Under the pieces are notes generated by a model, which was not told the DNA's origin, made no database searches, and saw only the letters and a program-made list of their open reading frames with translations. Source: Microbacterium lushaniae (GTDB taxonomy: Bacteria > Actinomycetota > Actinomycetes > Actinomycetales > Microbacteriaceae). From it: a stretch of DNA of 64,000 nucleotides. The DNA lies in NCBI RefSeq assembly GCF_008727775.1, contig NZ_CP044232.1:558001-622000 (forward strand). Direction: 5' to 3'. How positions within the stretch are numbered: the stretch's first letter is position 1; each line of letters opens with the position of its first letter. A program made the position numbers and the translations under genes. Shown here in pieces: positions 7,109 to 16,740 of the stretch.

Positions 7109-8943
7109 GCGGATGCGGCGCGGCGCGCCTCGGCCGCATCCACGGCTCCCGCGACCGTGTCGGCGAACAGCACCCCGCCGGCATCGCCGGGGTGGATGCC
7201 GTCGCCGGCGAGCACGTCGGGGCGCGGTGCCACCGCGCCCGCCCAGTCGGCCAGCCCCACGCCGGTGATCCGCGCGAACGTCGTGAGCTCCTCGTTGACG
7301 CCGGCGATCCAGTCGCGCGGGGCGTGCGCGGTCACGAGGATCAGGATGCGGTCGGGGCCGACGATCTCCCGCATGCGCTGGAGGGTGGATCGCTCGATCG
7401 AGCCGTTCGTCCCCAGCGCCACCACGACGTAGCGGCGGAGCGTGCCGGCGGCCTCCAGCTGCTCGAGGATCCCCGGCGCGGCGTACATCGACCGTGACAC
7501 CGACGCATCCACGTGGATGCCCGGGAAGCGCTCCACGAGAGCGGGAGCCGAGGCGAGCATCACCGAGTCGCCGACGGCGGTGATCTCGGCGCCCTGCACG
7601 GGCGTGGGGGAGGGCGCCGGCGTCGCGGTCGGCTCGGGCTCGGGTGTCGCAGCCGGCGCCGCCTCCTGGTCGCGGAGCGCGTCGATGCCGGCCTGTACGG
7701 CGCTCTGCGCGGTGGTGGCAGCGGGCGCTCCGGCGATCGCGGCGGTGGTCCCGCCCAGCACGAGCACCGCGCACGTCACGGTGGCCAGGGCGCCCAGGCG
7801 CCGCACCGGTCCGCCGGTGAGGGATGCTGCGAGCCGGCGCACGGCGCCGCGGAACCCGTGCCGGCGCACGGGGGTCTCCACGAAGCGGTACGACGCCTCG
7901 GCGAAGGCGGCGGTGAGGGCCAGCGACACCACGCCCGTCCCCGCCGGCACGCCCGCGCCGGGGGCGCTGCCGGCGGCGAGCAGGATCACGAGGGGCCAGT
8001 GCCACAGGTACAGCCCGTAGGAGCGGTCGCCGATCCACCGCAGCGGCGCCGCGTCGATGCCACGACCGAACCACGAGCCCGGCCACACCCCGGCGGCGAT
8101 CGCGACGGCCGTCAGCACGGATGCCGCCAGCAGCGCGCCGGGGAAGGTCGCCGCCGAATCGGTGGCGGGGAGGGTCCCCACCCACACGATCCCGGCGACG
8201 GCGGCGACGCCGGCTGCGAGGGCTCCCACGCGCCACGGCCGCCGCTGCATCCACGCGGGCGGATCGTGCAGCACCCGCTGCATCGCGAAGGCGAGGGCGA
8301 CGCCGATGAGGATGCCGAACGCGTGCGAATCGGTGCCGAAGTAGGCGCGCGTGACGGCGCCGTCCTCGACCACGAGGCGGGCCATCCACCACGCCGATGC
8401 GGCGGCGGCCGCCAGCGCGAGCCCGACGCGCGCCGCACGCCAGGGCAGCAGCAGCACGAGCGGCAGCAGGAGCGGCCAGACGACGTAGAACTGCTCCTCC
8501 ACCGCGAGCGACCAGAGGTTGCGCAGCAGCTCGGGCGCGGAGGCGGCGAAATAGCTCGAACCCTCCGCGAGCGAGATCCAGTTGTAGCCGAACGTCGCCG
8601 CGCCCAGGACCTGTGCGCCCACGCGGGCGAGCACATCGCCGCCGACGAGCCACGCCGCGCTCGCGCACACCGTCACCACGAGCGCCAGCGCGGGCAGGAG
8701 CCTGCGGGCCCGGCGCTTCCAGAACCCGCTCAGGGAGATGCGTCCGGTGCGCTCCCGCTCGCTCAGCAGGAGCGTCGTGATCAGGAACCCGCTGATGACG
8801 AAGAACACGTCCACGCCCACGAAGCCGCCCGCGAACACCCACCCGGGGAACAGGTGGTACACGATCACGAGGGCGACCGCGATCGCGCGGAGCCCGTCGA
8901 GCCCGGCGAAACGCGCGGGGCGGGGCGAGGCAGGCAGGGTCAT
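7099..8943 (-). CDS. Membrane acyltransferase fused to an SGNH hydrolase domain (OafA/YrhL type)
   Basis: 614 residues. The N-terminal ~400 residues form an acyltransferase-3 domain with about ten membrane helices; the family motifs GLDGLRAIAVALVIVYH and FFVISGFLI are near the start, with FWKRRARRLLP after the second helix. After a Pro/Ala/Thr linker (PEPEPTATPAPSP) comes an extracytoplasmic SGNH domain with GDSVM, GTNGS and DGIHPGD carrying the catalytic Ser and Asp/His. Such proteins O-acetylate surface polysaccharides or peptidoglycan. The substrate is unknown. The gene interrupts the frequently seen rplQ-truA order. Confidence 0.9.
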   Translation of the reverse strand: MTLPASPRPARFAGLDGLRAIAVALVIVYHLFPGWVFAGGFVGVDVFFVISGFLITTLLLSERERTGRISLSGFWKRRARRLLPALALVVTVCASAAWLVGGDVLARVGAQVLGAATFGYNWISLAEGSSYFAASAPELLRNLWSLAVEEQFYVVWPLLLPLVLLLPWRAARVGLALAAAAASAWWMARLVVEDGAVTRAYFGTDSHAFGILIGVALAFAMQRVLHDPPAWMQRRPWRVGALAAGVAAVAGIVWVGTLPATDSAATFPGALLAASVLTAVAIAAGVWPGSWFGRGIDAAPLRWIGDRSYGLYLWHWPLVILLAAGSAPGAGVPAGTGVVSLALTAAFAEASYRFVETPVRRHGFRGAVRRLAASLTGGPVRRLGALATVTCAVLVLGGTTAAIAGAPAATTAQSAVQAGIDALRDQEAAPAATPEPEPTATPAPSPTPVQGAEITAVGDSVMLASAPALVERFPGIHVDASVSRSMYAAPGILEQLEAAGTLRRYVVVALGTNGSIERSTLQRMREIVGPDRILILVTAHAPRDWIAGVNEELTTFARITGVGLADWAGAVAPRPDVLAGDGIHPGDAGGVLFADTVAGAVDAAEARRAASAQK

Positions 8944-9025
8944 AGAGGCGTGCGGGTCGGAGGTCGCGGCCGGGGGACATGCCAGTCTAGACGAGGCGTG
9001 CGCGGGCTCCGATTAGGCTGATCGG

Positions 9026-9862
9026 GTGCGCATCCGCCTCGACATCGCCTACGACGGCACGCACTTCCGCGGCTGGGCCGCCCAGCCGGGGCTGCGCACC
9101 GTGCAGGGCACGCTCGAAGACGCCCTCGCCCGCATCCTCGGCACATCCCCCCGCCTCGTCGTCGCCGGTCGCACCGATGCGGGCGTGCACGCGAGCGGAC
9201 AGGTCGCCCACATCGACCTCGACGAGCAGCAGCGCCTGCGCCTGCCCCGGGGGCGGCGGGACGGCGACCCGGTCGCCGCGCTGGCGGGGCGTCTGCGCGG
9301 CGTCCTCGGTGCGTATCCCGACGTCACCGTGCGGCAGTCCGCCCCGGCTCCCGACGGCTTCGACGCGCGGTTCTCGGCCGTGTGGCGGCGGTACCGCTAT
9401 CGCCTGGCGGATGCGGCGAGCCGGTACGACCCGCTCGAACGCCACCGCACGACCACCGTGCGCAGCATCCTGGATGAGGCGGCGATGGATGCGGCGGCCC
9501 GCTCGCTCATCGGCCTGCACGACTTCGCCGCCTACTGCAAACCGCGCGAGAAGGCCACCACGATCCGCACGCTGCTGGATTTCCGGTGGCAGCGCGACGC
9601 GGCGGGCGTGCTCGTGGCGGAGGTGAAGGCCGATGCGTTCTGCCACAGCATGGTGCGCGCCCTCGTGGGCGCGTGCGCCGCGGTGGGCGAGGGGCGGCTG
9701 AGCGTGGGCGACGTGGCGGCCATCCGCGATGCGGGGGAGCGCACGGCGCAGGCGAAGGTGCTCGCCGCCCGCGGGCTGACCCTCGCGGAGGTGGGGTACC
9801 CCGCGGCCGACCTGCTGGCGGCACGGGCGGAGCAGACCCGCAACCGCCGCGACGCGGAGTGA
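9026..9862 (+). CDS. truA: tRNA pseudouridine(38-40) synthase
   Basis: The enzyme isomerises uridines 38-40 in the anticodon stem of many tRNAs. The 278-residue product begins RIRLDIAYDGTHFRGWA and has the catalytic aspartate Asp51 in AGRTDAGVHA, plus the C-terminal motif HSMVRALVGAC. Length is typical. GTG start 6 bases after a TAGGCT box (9014-9019), with no ribosome binding site, which suggests a leaderless message. The gene normally follows rplQ in this group; here it is separated from it by two inserted genes. Confidence 0.96.
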   Translation: MRIRLDIAYDGTHFRGWAAQPGLRTVQGTLEDALARILGTSPRLVVAGRTDAGVHASGQVAHIDLDEQQRLRLPRGRRDGDPVAALAGRLRGVLGAYPDVTVRQSAPAPDGFDARFSAVWRRYRYRLADAASRYDPLERHRTTTVRSILDEAAMDAAARSLIGLHDFAAYCKPREKATTIRTLLDFRWQRDAAGVLVAEVKADAFCHSMVRALVGACAAVGEGRLSVGDVAAIRDAGERTAQAKVLAARGLTLAEVGYPAADLLAARAEQTRNRRDAE

Positions 9863-9936
9863 GCGTCCTTCGGGAACGCTGAAGGTCGTGTCAACCGGCT
9901 CCGTGCCGACTCTGCGTGTGCAAGGGTGGAATCGTC

Positions 9937-10629
9937 ATGAGGGTCATCTCGTACAACCTGCGCAAACACCGCGCCGCCGGCGAACTGGTCGATCTGGTCG
10001 AGGGGCACGCGGCCGACGTGCTGTGCCTGCAGGAATGCGACACCACCGACATGCCGGAGGAGATCGGCGGACTGCGTCTGGCGGATTCGACGCAGCGCAA
10101 CCGGCTGGGCCTGGCGGTCTACTACCGCGCGAACACCTTCCGTCCCGTGGAGGTGCGCGCGCTGGCGCTGAAGAAGTCGCTGCACGACTACGTGCTCAAG
10201 CCCGCCGAGGAGCGCCTCCTCGGGGTGCGGCTGCACGACATCGACCACGGCCGCGACATCATCGTCGCCTCCTTCCACGCCGCCCCGCTGACGGCACTGA
10301 ACTCGCTGCGCCGCCACCAGATCCGCACCGCCCTGGCCGAGCTGGAGAACCTCGGCGAGGGGCTTCCGGCGCTCATGGTCGGCGACTACAACTACCCCGT
10401 CTTCAAGGAGTACCTGGGACAGAAGGTGCGCGCCCAGGGGTACGAGCTGACCCTGAGCGATGCCCGCACCTACACGCGCTACCGGTTCTTCCGCGGGCAC
10501 TACGACTTCGCCACGTCGTACCTGTTCGACATCGAGCACATCCGCACGCTGCCGCAGGGATCGAGCGACCATCTGCCGATCCTCGTGACGGCGGAAGTGT
10601 CGTCGGGGCGGGCGGCCGCGGTCGCCTGA
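9937..10629 (+). CDS. Endonuclease/exonuclease/phosphatase (EEP) family hydrolase
   Basis: 230 residues with the EEP fold landmarks: MRVISYNLRKH at the N-terminus (active-site Asn), VLCLQECD (metal-binding Glu), ALMVGDYNYP (Asp and Asn) and SSDHLPILV (Asp-His pair). Members cleave phosphodiesters or phosphomonoesters in nucleic acids, lipids or nucleotides; the substrate here is unknown. I chose the ATG at 9937, preceded by GGGTGGA, over an in-frame ATG seven codons upstream that has no ribosome binding site. No signal peptide is visible, so it is cytoplasmic. Confidence 0.85.
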   Translation: MRVISYNLRKHRAAGELVDLVEGHAADVLCLQECDTTDMPEEIGGLRLADSTQRNRLGLAVYYRANTFRPVEVRALALKKSLHDYVLKPAEERLLGVRLHDIDHGRDIIVASFHAAPLTALNSLRRHQIRTALAELENLGEGLPALMVGDYNYPVFKEYLGQKVRAQGYELTLSDARTYTRYRFFRGHYDFATSYLFDIEHIRTLPQGSSDHLPILVTAEVSSGRAAAVA

Positions 10630-10641
10630 CCGCCGCCGGGC

Positions 10642-11175
10642 CTACGCCGCGTCTCGGCGGCGCCGCACGACGGCGGTGGCCACGGCGACGGCCCCGCCCG
10701 CGAGCGCGAGCGCCCCGCCGCCGACCCAGATGCCCAGGTACGGGCCGAAATCCGCCCCGGTGGCGGAGAGCCCGTTGACGGTCACCGTGACGGTGTCGCC
10801 GGGCGAGGAGGCCGTGAAGACGGCGATCGTGTAGGCCCCGCGGGCGTCGGCGGGGAAGGAGATGCGCACGGGGTCCAGCCCGCCCTGGGCATTCGTGACG
10901 GCGTCGCGGTACGTCGCGGTCGACACCGCGGCGCGCACCATCCCGAACGTCGCGCCGGCGCCGTTCTCACCGGTGACGGTGATGGTGGCGGACTCGTTCG
11001 CTCCGAACGTGCCGTCGGCGACCGAGAGCGTCGCGCTGCCACCGGGTTCCACCACCGCGCTGGAGATGCTCGCGGCATCCTGGGCGGGGTAGGCCAGAGC
11101 GACGCCGGGGACGGCGAACACGGCACCGGCTGCGAGAGCCGTGACGGCGGCGAGACGGGGAAGGAACTTCTTCAT
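10642..11175 (-). CDS. Secreted cell-wall-anchored protein with variant sorting signal
   Basis: 177 residues. Signal peptide MKKFLPRLAAVTALAAGAVF with a likely cleavage after ALA; an Ig-like or beta-rich extracellular domain (SATLSVADGTFG, TVTGENGAG, VRISFPADARG); then LSATGAD, a membrane helix and the basic tail VVRRRRDAA. LSATG has the layout of an LPXTG sortase signal with Ser in place of Pro. It is probably anchored to peptidoglycan by a sortase encoded elsewhere, but simple membrane anchoring is possible. The ATG at 11175 is chosen because the signal peptide begins there. Function unknown. Confidence 0.75.
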   Translation of the reverse strand: MKKFLPRLAAVTALAAGAVFAVPGVALAYPAQDAASISSAVVEPGGSATLSVADGTFGANESATITVTGENGAGATFGMVRAAVSTATYRDAVTNAQGGLDPVRISFPADARGAYTIAVFTASSPGDTVTVTVNGLSATGADFGPYLGIWVGGGALALAGGAVAVATAVVRRRRDAA

Positions 11176-11218
11176 CGGGCCGCTTCCGGTGATGTGGATG
11201 GTGCCGCGTGGGCGTGGC

Positions 11219-13012
11219 TCATTGTCCCGTAGGCGTGCACCCCGGAGCAAGTTCGGCCGATTCCACCTCGCGCATGGTGGGCGTCACGACGGCTTCCAGG
11301 ACGGGGGTGGCGGGCGTGCGCACCCGCACGATGACCGTCGCCTCCTCGCCCGGCAGCAGGTTCGTCGCCCACGTGAGCACGCGCCGGCCCTCGTGCATGC
11401 CACCGCCGAACCCCGCGGTCGGCTGCGACGCGGTGCCGCCCGGCTGCGCCGCGACGATCTCGGCGCCCTCCGGGAGGTACAGGTAGGCGACGGTCTCGGT
11501 CGTGCCGGCGGGCGTGCCGAAGGAGCCGCCGCCGGTGATGTAGTCCGGCAGGGCCGCCGCATCGGCGGGGGCGTCGCTGCGCAGCCGCACCGACAGCAGC
11601 GCGTCGGGCGAGCCCTCCGTGTCGGTGCACCATCCGACGGATGCCGCGACGTTCATGTAGTAGTCCATCTTCGAGCCGGTGCCGTCGTTGAGGTACACGC
11701 CGAACCGCGTCGCCTCCGCATCCGTCTCCGGCAGCCGGCCCTGCAGGCTCGTGCCGTCGAGGATGGCCTGGTCGGCCTCGTCGGCGTTCCACAGGTACAG
11801 GCGCCGCTCGCTGCCGGCCCGCGCGAGGGCGTCGACGAGCTTGGCGGGGTCGGCGGTGCCGGAGGAGAGCGTGTCGAAGACCGCGGCGGTCGCGGCGGCG
11901 AAGAACGCGTCCTGCTGGGCGGGCGCCTCGTAACGCTGGTACACCTCGTTCAGCAGCAGCGGCACGGCCGTCTCGGCCGACAGCACGTCACCGGTGGGGA
12001 GGGTGACCGGCCCCGTGGCCTGCAGGAGGTAGGACAGCGTCACCGGATCGACGGCGACGACGCCGCTGAGCTGGCTGCCGAACTCCCGCTGCCACATCTC
12101 GCGGGCAAGAGGCGCGCCGACGGTGAAGTCGGGGATCTGCGTGACGTTCTGCACGAACTGCGCGGGGCGGAGGGCGTAGATCTCCTCGAGCTCGGGAGAC
12201 AGGGGCAGCACCGGGTCGGCGTACCGCTGGAAGTCGCGCGTGGACCCCTGCGCGCTGAGCGAGATGCGGCCGTCCTCGGTGTGCACGACCGCCATCGCCC
12301 CGGCGATGCCGCCGAGCGAGCGCCACTCGGCGTTGTTCTGGAAGAGCACGAGGTAATCGCGCGGCCCTTCGGCCCCCAGCATCGCGGGCATGAGCGCGGT
12401 CGCCCGCCCCAGCGCGTCGGCGCCGACGGCGACGTCGGCGAAGAGATCCTGCACCTCCGCCACCGGTTCCCGCAGCGGCGCGAGCAGGTTCTCGGGGCGG
12501 ATCCGGGCCACTTCCTCGGATGCGGCGGCCAGACGTGCGGCGCTGGTGACGGCGGGCTCGTGCAGGTCGGCGAGGGCGGCGACGTCGAACCGGCCCTCCT
12601 GCGGCCGCAGCGAGTCGACGGAGAACGACGTGGCGACCTCGGCCAGCGGCGCGATCGCGGTGGTGGCGACGTCATCGGCGGTGCGGGTGAGGGTGGCGAC
12701 GGCGTCCAGCTGCGGCCCGATCCAGGGGAGTCCCGCCGCCAGCGCCCACACGGGGTCGCCGGTGAGCGCCCTGGCCGCGGAGGTGTGCTCCGAGATCCGG
12801 TCGATGACTTCGGCGGCCTGCGCAGGGTCGGACAGCGACTGCTGGGCATCGGCCGCCGCGGCGCGGGCGTCGACGACGTGGCCGTAGGCCATCGCGCCGC
12901 GCACGCCGATCCACAGGCCGCCGAGGAGCAGGACGGCGACGAAGGCGGCCAGAAGCCCCGCGACGACGCGGCCCGCGACCCGGCGTGAGGCGCTCACGGG
13001 GTATTCGGTCAC
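11219..13012 (-). CDS. DUF4012 domain membrane-anchored extracellular protein
   Basis: 597 residues: a short cytoplasmic start, one membrane helix at about residues 12-34 (VVAGLLAAFVAVLLLGGLW), then a large extracytoplasmic domain with the DUF4012 landmarks YLVLFQNNAEWRSLGG and ALAREMWQREF and a C-terminal beta-rich part. DUF4012 proteins are frequent in actinobacteria, often near polysaccharide genes; their role is unknown. GTG start 6 bases after a TAGGGT box read on the minus strand (13019-13024), hence probably leaderless. It lies upstream of, and in the same direction as, the wall-anchored protein gene. Confidence 0.85.
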   Translation of the reverse strand: MTEYPVSASRRVAGRVVAGLLAAFVAVLLLGGLWIGVRGAMAYGHVVDARAAAADAQQSLSDPAQAAEVIDRISEHTSAARALTGDPVWALAAGLPWIGPQLDAVATLTRTADDVATTAIAPLAEVATSFSVDSLRPQEGRFDVAALADLHEPAVTSAARLAAASEEVARIRPENLLAPLREPVAEVQDLFADVAVGADALGRATALMPAMLGAEGPRDYLVLFQNNAEWRSLGGIAGAMAVVHTEDGRISLSAQGSTRDFQRYADPVLPLSPELEEIYALRPAQFVQNVTQIPDFTVGAPLAREMWQREFGSQLSGVVAVDPVTLSYLLQATGPVTLPTGDVLSAETAVPLLLNEVYQRYEAPAQQDAFFAAATAAVFDTLSSGTADPAKLVDALARAGSERRLYLWNADEADQAILDGTSLQGRLPETDAEATRFGVYLNDGTGSKMDYYMNVAASVGWCTDTEGSPDALLSVRLRSDAPADAAALPDYITGGGSFGTPAGTTETVAYLYLPEGAEIVAAQPGGTASQPTAGFGGGMHEGRRVLTWATNLLPGEEATVIVRVRTPATPVLEAVVTPTMREVESAELAPGCTPTGQ

Positions 13013-13108
13013 TCGATCACCCTAAGCGAGCCGCCGCGCGATGGTCGACGCGCGCGGGAGGAGGTGACGGCTCCCCCTAGACTGGCGGCGTACGACGAAG
13101 GGTGCCCC

Positions 13109-13744
13109 ATGGTTCGATCGACCCGTCGCCGCGCAGCAGTGAGCGCCGCTTTCGTCCTCGTGGGCATGTCGCTGACGGCATGCGGGCCGGCCCCGTGGGC
13201 GGGCGGCGCCGCGGGAACCTCCGCACCGCCGAGCCCCACGCGCACCGCGGCGGTCGCCCCCCAGCCCGTGCCGAACGACCTCTCCAGCGGATCGACCGAG
13301 CGCTCGCTGCAGGCCGGCGCGGTCGCCGCGGCCGCGAACTACTGGTCGACGCTGTCGATGGACCAGTGGACTCCGACAGCGCTCAAACCGATCAGCCTGT
13401 CGATGACGACGACGGTCACGCCCGACGACGGCAAGCAGGTGGGCCTGCAGCGGGTGTCGATGATCGCCGTGCCGGCCAACCCGACCGAGACCTTCCCGCC
13501 GCTGGCGGCGCAGGTCGACCAGTCGAGCCAGACCGCGGGCTACCCCGTGCTCGCGCCGTACAGCTACTCGCAGACCTTCAACATCGGCGAGGTGCCCCAG
13601 GCAGCGACCCATGTCACCCTGCAGTTCACGTACGAGTTCCTGGTGCAGACGACTCCCACCTCGGCCGAGTACGCGAAGCAGACCACGACCGACACGCTGC
13701 GCGTCGCCATCGCCGGCGACGCCGCAGCGGCTCCGGAGGGCTGA
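13109..13744 (+). CDS. Putative lipoprotein of unknown function
   Basis: 211 residues. The N-terminus MVRSTRRRAAVSAAFVLVGM runs into the lipobox LTAC, so the mature protein is probably attached to the outer face of the membrane through Cys27. The rest is Ser/Thr-rich with no recognised motif (NYWSTLSMDQW, YSYSQTFNIGE, LQFTYEFLV). I chose the ATG at 13109, preceded by GAAGGGT, over an in-frame upstream start. It ends three bases before the convergent GGDEF-like gene. I do not recognise the family. Confidence 0.7.
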   Translation: MVRSTRRRAAVSAAFVLVGMSLTACGPAPWAGGAAGTSAPPSPTRTAAVAPQPVPNDLSSGSTERSLQAGAVAAAANYWSTLSMDQWTPTALKPISLSMTTTVTPDDGKQVGLQRVSMIAVPANPTETFPPLAAQVDQSSQTAGYPVLAPYSYSQTFNIGEVPQAATHVTLQFTYEFLVQTTPTSAEYAKQTTTDTLRVAIAGDAAAAPEG

Positions 13745-13746
13745 GG

Positions 13747-14877
13747 CTACGCGCCGACGCGCTGCCAGCGATCTCCGCCGCTGTCGGATGCGTCCTCCGA
13801 CGCCTGCTGGGCGTGGGCGAGCAGCGTGTCGAAGTCATACCCCACGACGTCCGCCGAGGCCCACCCGACGCTCGCCGACAGCTGCACCGCCATCGGCTGT
13901 GCGGCATCGAGCTCGGTGATCTCCCGCAGCATCCGGCTCACGTGCTCGCGCAGCACCGGCCCTGGGCGCGACACCAGCACGGCGACACGCCCCCGACCCT
14001 CCCGTCCCATGTCGGCCTCCGCCGGGAACGACGCGCGCACGGTGTGCTCGAACCGCTCGACGATCTCCCCGAACAGGGCCTCACCGGCGGCGGCCCGGAT
14101 GTCGTCGGGGTCGTCCAGGCGCACCACGAGCATGGCCCACGACGTCTCGCCGGCCGCCCGGGCGCGCGCGAGCCGGTCGCTCGCGGTGACGGTGAACTGC
14201 GGCCAGGAGGCGGCGGTCTCCGCGCCCACCGGTGACACCGTGGTGAAGAACAGCAGCGTGACCGTCGCGCACACGAGGTAGATCAGCATCCCGAGGGTGT
14301 TCAGGAGGCGGACGAAGGAGAGCTCCTCGAGCGATCCGGACGGCTGGAACAGGCCGGCGATGAGGATGAAGAGGGCGAGCAGGACGAAGCTGGCCGACAC
14401 CAGCACGAGCGGGATCACCAGTCGCTCGTGCCGGTCGGGGGAGCGGCGGATCTCCAGCAGGGTCAGGCCGGCGAAGATCGACGCGATGAAGAAGTCCACG
14501 CGGAAGATCAGGTTGTACATCTCGGTGTGGGACCCGAGCCACAGGGCCAGGGCCGACAGCACGGAGACCGCCGCCGCGATCCAGGGGAGGGCGGCAACGC
14601 GCCGCCGCGCCCGGAAGCCCGACCAGATGAGGGCGGGTGCGCCCAGGAGCACTCCCAGGCCGATGCGCCGCACCGGTTCGTTGCCGAGCGCTTCGCCCGC
14701 CAGGCTCACCCACGTGCTCACCATGGCCACGACGAAGGCGAGCGACCACAGCAGCGACGCCCGCGACGGGCGCTGAAGGAAGCCCAGGCCGATGATCATG
14801 ACCGTGCCGAGGGTGGCGACGGTGGCCTGGGCGATCCCGAGGTTGGCGGTCGCGATGGAGTCCAGGCCGCCGGTCAT
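13747..14877 (-). CDS. Membrane protein with degenerate GGDEF-like domain
   Basis: 376 residues. The N-terminal ~225 residues contain seven or eight membrane helices (MIIGLGFLQRP, WSLAFVVAMVSTWVSL, LVIPLVLVSASFVLLALFIL). The C-terminal domain has the outline of a nucleotide-cyclase fold: SWAMLVVRLDD, VERFEHTVRASF, the stretch GREGRGRVAVL where GGDEF should be, then LSASVGWA and LLAHAQQASEDA. The GG(D/E)EF loop is absent, so it is probably not an active diguanylate cyclase and may be a c-di-GMP or nucleotide sensor or pseudo-enzyme. Its ATG overlaps the histidine kinase stop (ATGA), so the two are co-translated. Confidence 0.75.
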   Translation of the reverse strand: MTGGLDSIATANLGIAQATVATLGTVMIIGLGFLQRPSRASLLWSLAFVVAMVSTWVSLAGEALGNEPVRRIGLGVLLGAPALIWSGFRARRRVAALPWIAAAVSVLSALALWLGSHTEMYNLIFRVDFFIASIFAGLTLLEIRRSPDRHERLVIPLVLVSASFVLLALFILIAGLFQPSGSLEELSFVRLLNTLGMLIYLVCATVTLLFFTTVSPVGAETAASWPQFTVTASDRLARARAAGETSWAMLVVRLDDPDDIRAAAGEALFGEIVERFEHTVRASFPAEADMGREGRGRVAVLVSRPGPVLREHVSRMLREITELDAAQPMAVQLSASVGWASADVVGYDFDTLLAHAQQASEDASDSGGDRWQRVGA

Positions 14878-16538
14878 GCGCCGCGCTCCGCCGGCAGGGT
14901 GATGGTCACGGTCGTGCCGGTGCCCTGCTCGCTCTCCAGCTGCAGCGTGCCGCGGTGCTCCTCGATGATGGTGCGGAGGATCCCCATGCCCAGCCCCGTC
15001 CCCGGCGTCGAGCTCTCCCGCGCCGTGCGCGCGCGGAAGTACGGGTCGAAGACGCGTGGCAGCTCGTCGGCGGAGATGCCGATCCCGGTGTCGGCGACCA
15101 CGATCACCGCGTGGCCTGCCTCCGCGCGCGCACCGATGTGCACCGACCCGCCTCCCGGCGTGTACTTGATGGCGTTGCTGAGCACGTTGTCGACGGCCTG
15201 CCGCAGGCGGAACGCGTCTCCGCGCACCTCCAGCGACGGCGGTGCGTCGACGATCACGCGCACGCGACGGCCGTCGGCGGCGGGGCGGAACGACTCCACC
15301 GAGGCGTCCAGGATGCGGCGGACGTCGGTGGAGGATGCGGCCGTGTGGTCGCGCGCTTCGGCGCGCGACCCGGCGAGGATCTCGGAGATGAGGGTCTGCA
15401 TGCGCTCCGCGGCGTTGTCGATGACCTCCAGCTGCTCGCGCGTCTTGGCCGGCAGGTGCTCGGCCTCCAGTGCGAGCTCGGCGTGGCCCATGATGGCGGT
15501 GAGGGGATTGCGCAGCTCGTGGGAGACGACCGCGGCGAGGCGCTCCCGGGCGCGCTCGGCCTCGATGAGGGCGGTGATGTCGTGGACGATCAGCAACGTG
15601 CTCTCCGGCTCGTCGCCTGCCGGCATCAGCCGTCGCGTCGACACCGACAGGGCATGCCACTCGCCTTCGGTGTCGAAGAGCCACACGCGCTCGTCCTCGA
15701 ACAGCTCCCCGCGGGCCGCGCGCGCGAACGGGCGGTCCAGCTCGGCCAGTGGATCGCCGCGCAGGGCCGAGTACTCCACCGAGCGCCCCGGCCGCTTGGG
15801 GTCGTCGCGGTCGATGGCGTACAGCGACACATAGGTGTCGTTGAGGGCGAGCACCTCTCCCGCGCGCGAGAGCCGGGCGATGCCGGTGTCCAGGCCGTTG
15901 AGCATCTGCGACACGCGCCGCTCCTGCCCGCTGACGCGGGAGAGCGTCCCCTGCAGGCGACCGGCCTGCCGGCGCAGGAGCTGGCGGAACGCCCGGCTCT
16001 GCCGCGCCGCGAGATACGTGGTCAGGCCGATGAAGGCCAGCGCCAGCAGTACCACCATGAGCCGGACGACGTCGTGGGTGTCGGGTCCGGAGAGGGTGGC
16101 GTCGAGGACGATGACCCCGGCGACCATCGCGAAGGCGCCCAGGAGTGCCGGTAGCGCGAAGTAGGTCGCGATCCACGTGACGGGGAAGACCCAGAAATAG
16201 CCGAACTGCAGGTCGCTCTGCAGAACGAGGAAGCTCACGCCGATGAGGTCGCCGAAGGGAACGAGCGCGATGTACTCGCGCGGCACGCGCCGCCACGGGA
16301 CGGCGAGGCAGATGGCGGTGAGCGCGATGATGATCGCCACCCCGGTGGAGAAGGTCCACACCCCGAACAGCGCCGGTTCCATCGCCTGCACCACCAGCAC
16401 GGTGACAACGACGCTCGCGGCCAGCACGAGCTGGAGCAGCCAGATGGATCGGGTGCGGTTGTCGACGAGGCCGCCTTCGTCGCCTTCCCGTGCGTTGTCG
16501 GCAGGCGACGTGGCCGGGAGGCTGTTCGCGGCTGCCAT
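14874..16538 (-). CDS. Membrane PAS sensor histidine kinase
   Basis: 554 residues: about six membrane helices (residues 30-175), a coiled segment, a PAS-like domain (about 205-325, GLDTGIARLSRAGEVLALND), HisKA with the phosphorylatable His340 in VVSHELRNPLTAIMG, and HATPase with the N box (NVLSNAIKYTP), G1 (ADTGIGIS) and G2 (GTGLGMGI). It should autophosphorylate in response to a membrane or intracellular cue. The likely partner is the response regulator at 18232-19176. ATG start 7 bases after a TAGACT box on the minus strand (16546-16551), so probably leaderless. Forms a two-gene operon with the GGDEF-like gene. Confidence 0.9.
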   Translation of the reverse strand: MAAANSLPATSPADNAREGDEGGLVDNRTRSIWLLQLVLAASVVVTVLVVQAMEPALFGVWTFSTGVAIIIALTAICLAVPWRRVPREYIALVPFGDLIGVSFLVLQSDLQFGYFWVFPVTWIATYFALPALLGAFAMVAGVIVLDATLSGPDTHDVVRLMVVLLALAFIGLTTYLAARQSRAFRQLLRRQAGRLQGTLSRVSGQERRVSQMLNGLDTGIARLSRAGEVLALNDTYVSLYAIDRDDPKRPGRSVEYSALRGDPLAELDRPFARAARGELFEDERVWLFDTEGEWHALSVSTRRLMPAGDEPESTLLIVHDITALIEAERARERLAAVVSHELRNPLTAIMGHAELALEAEHLPAKTREQLEVIDNAAERMQTLISEILAGSRAEARDHTAASSTDVRRILDASVESFRPAADGRRVRVIVDAPPSLEVRGDAFRLRQAVDNVLSNAIKYTPGGGSVHIGARAEAGHAVIVVADTGIGISADELPRVFDPYFRARTARESSTPGTGLGMGILRTIIEEHRGTLQLESEQGTGTTVTITLPAERGA

Positions 16539-16740
16539 AGGTCTGAGTCTAGTGACCGTGGCCCACTCGCCTAGGCGCCATCCTGTCTCTTCCGGCGGTC
16601 CGCCTGCGGACGCGGAGCGCAGGCGGTCTTGAGGCAATCTTGCGGTTGCACTGTCGCCGCGTGCGGGCTACCTCGCGGCCCGTGGGCCAATCTGTGAGTG
16701 CCGGAGGATCACCTCCCCGGCATGACCAGGAGGCGCGGCC

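Noticed and set aside
13747..16359. One very long minus-strand reading frame of 870 codons spanning the GGDEF-like gene and the kinase
   Set aside because: Its first half is a shadow of the histidine kinase in another frame; the real second gene starts at the ATGA overlap at 14877.
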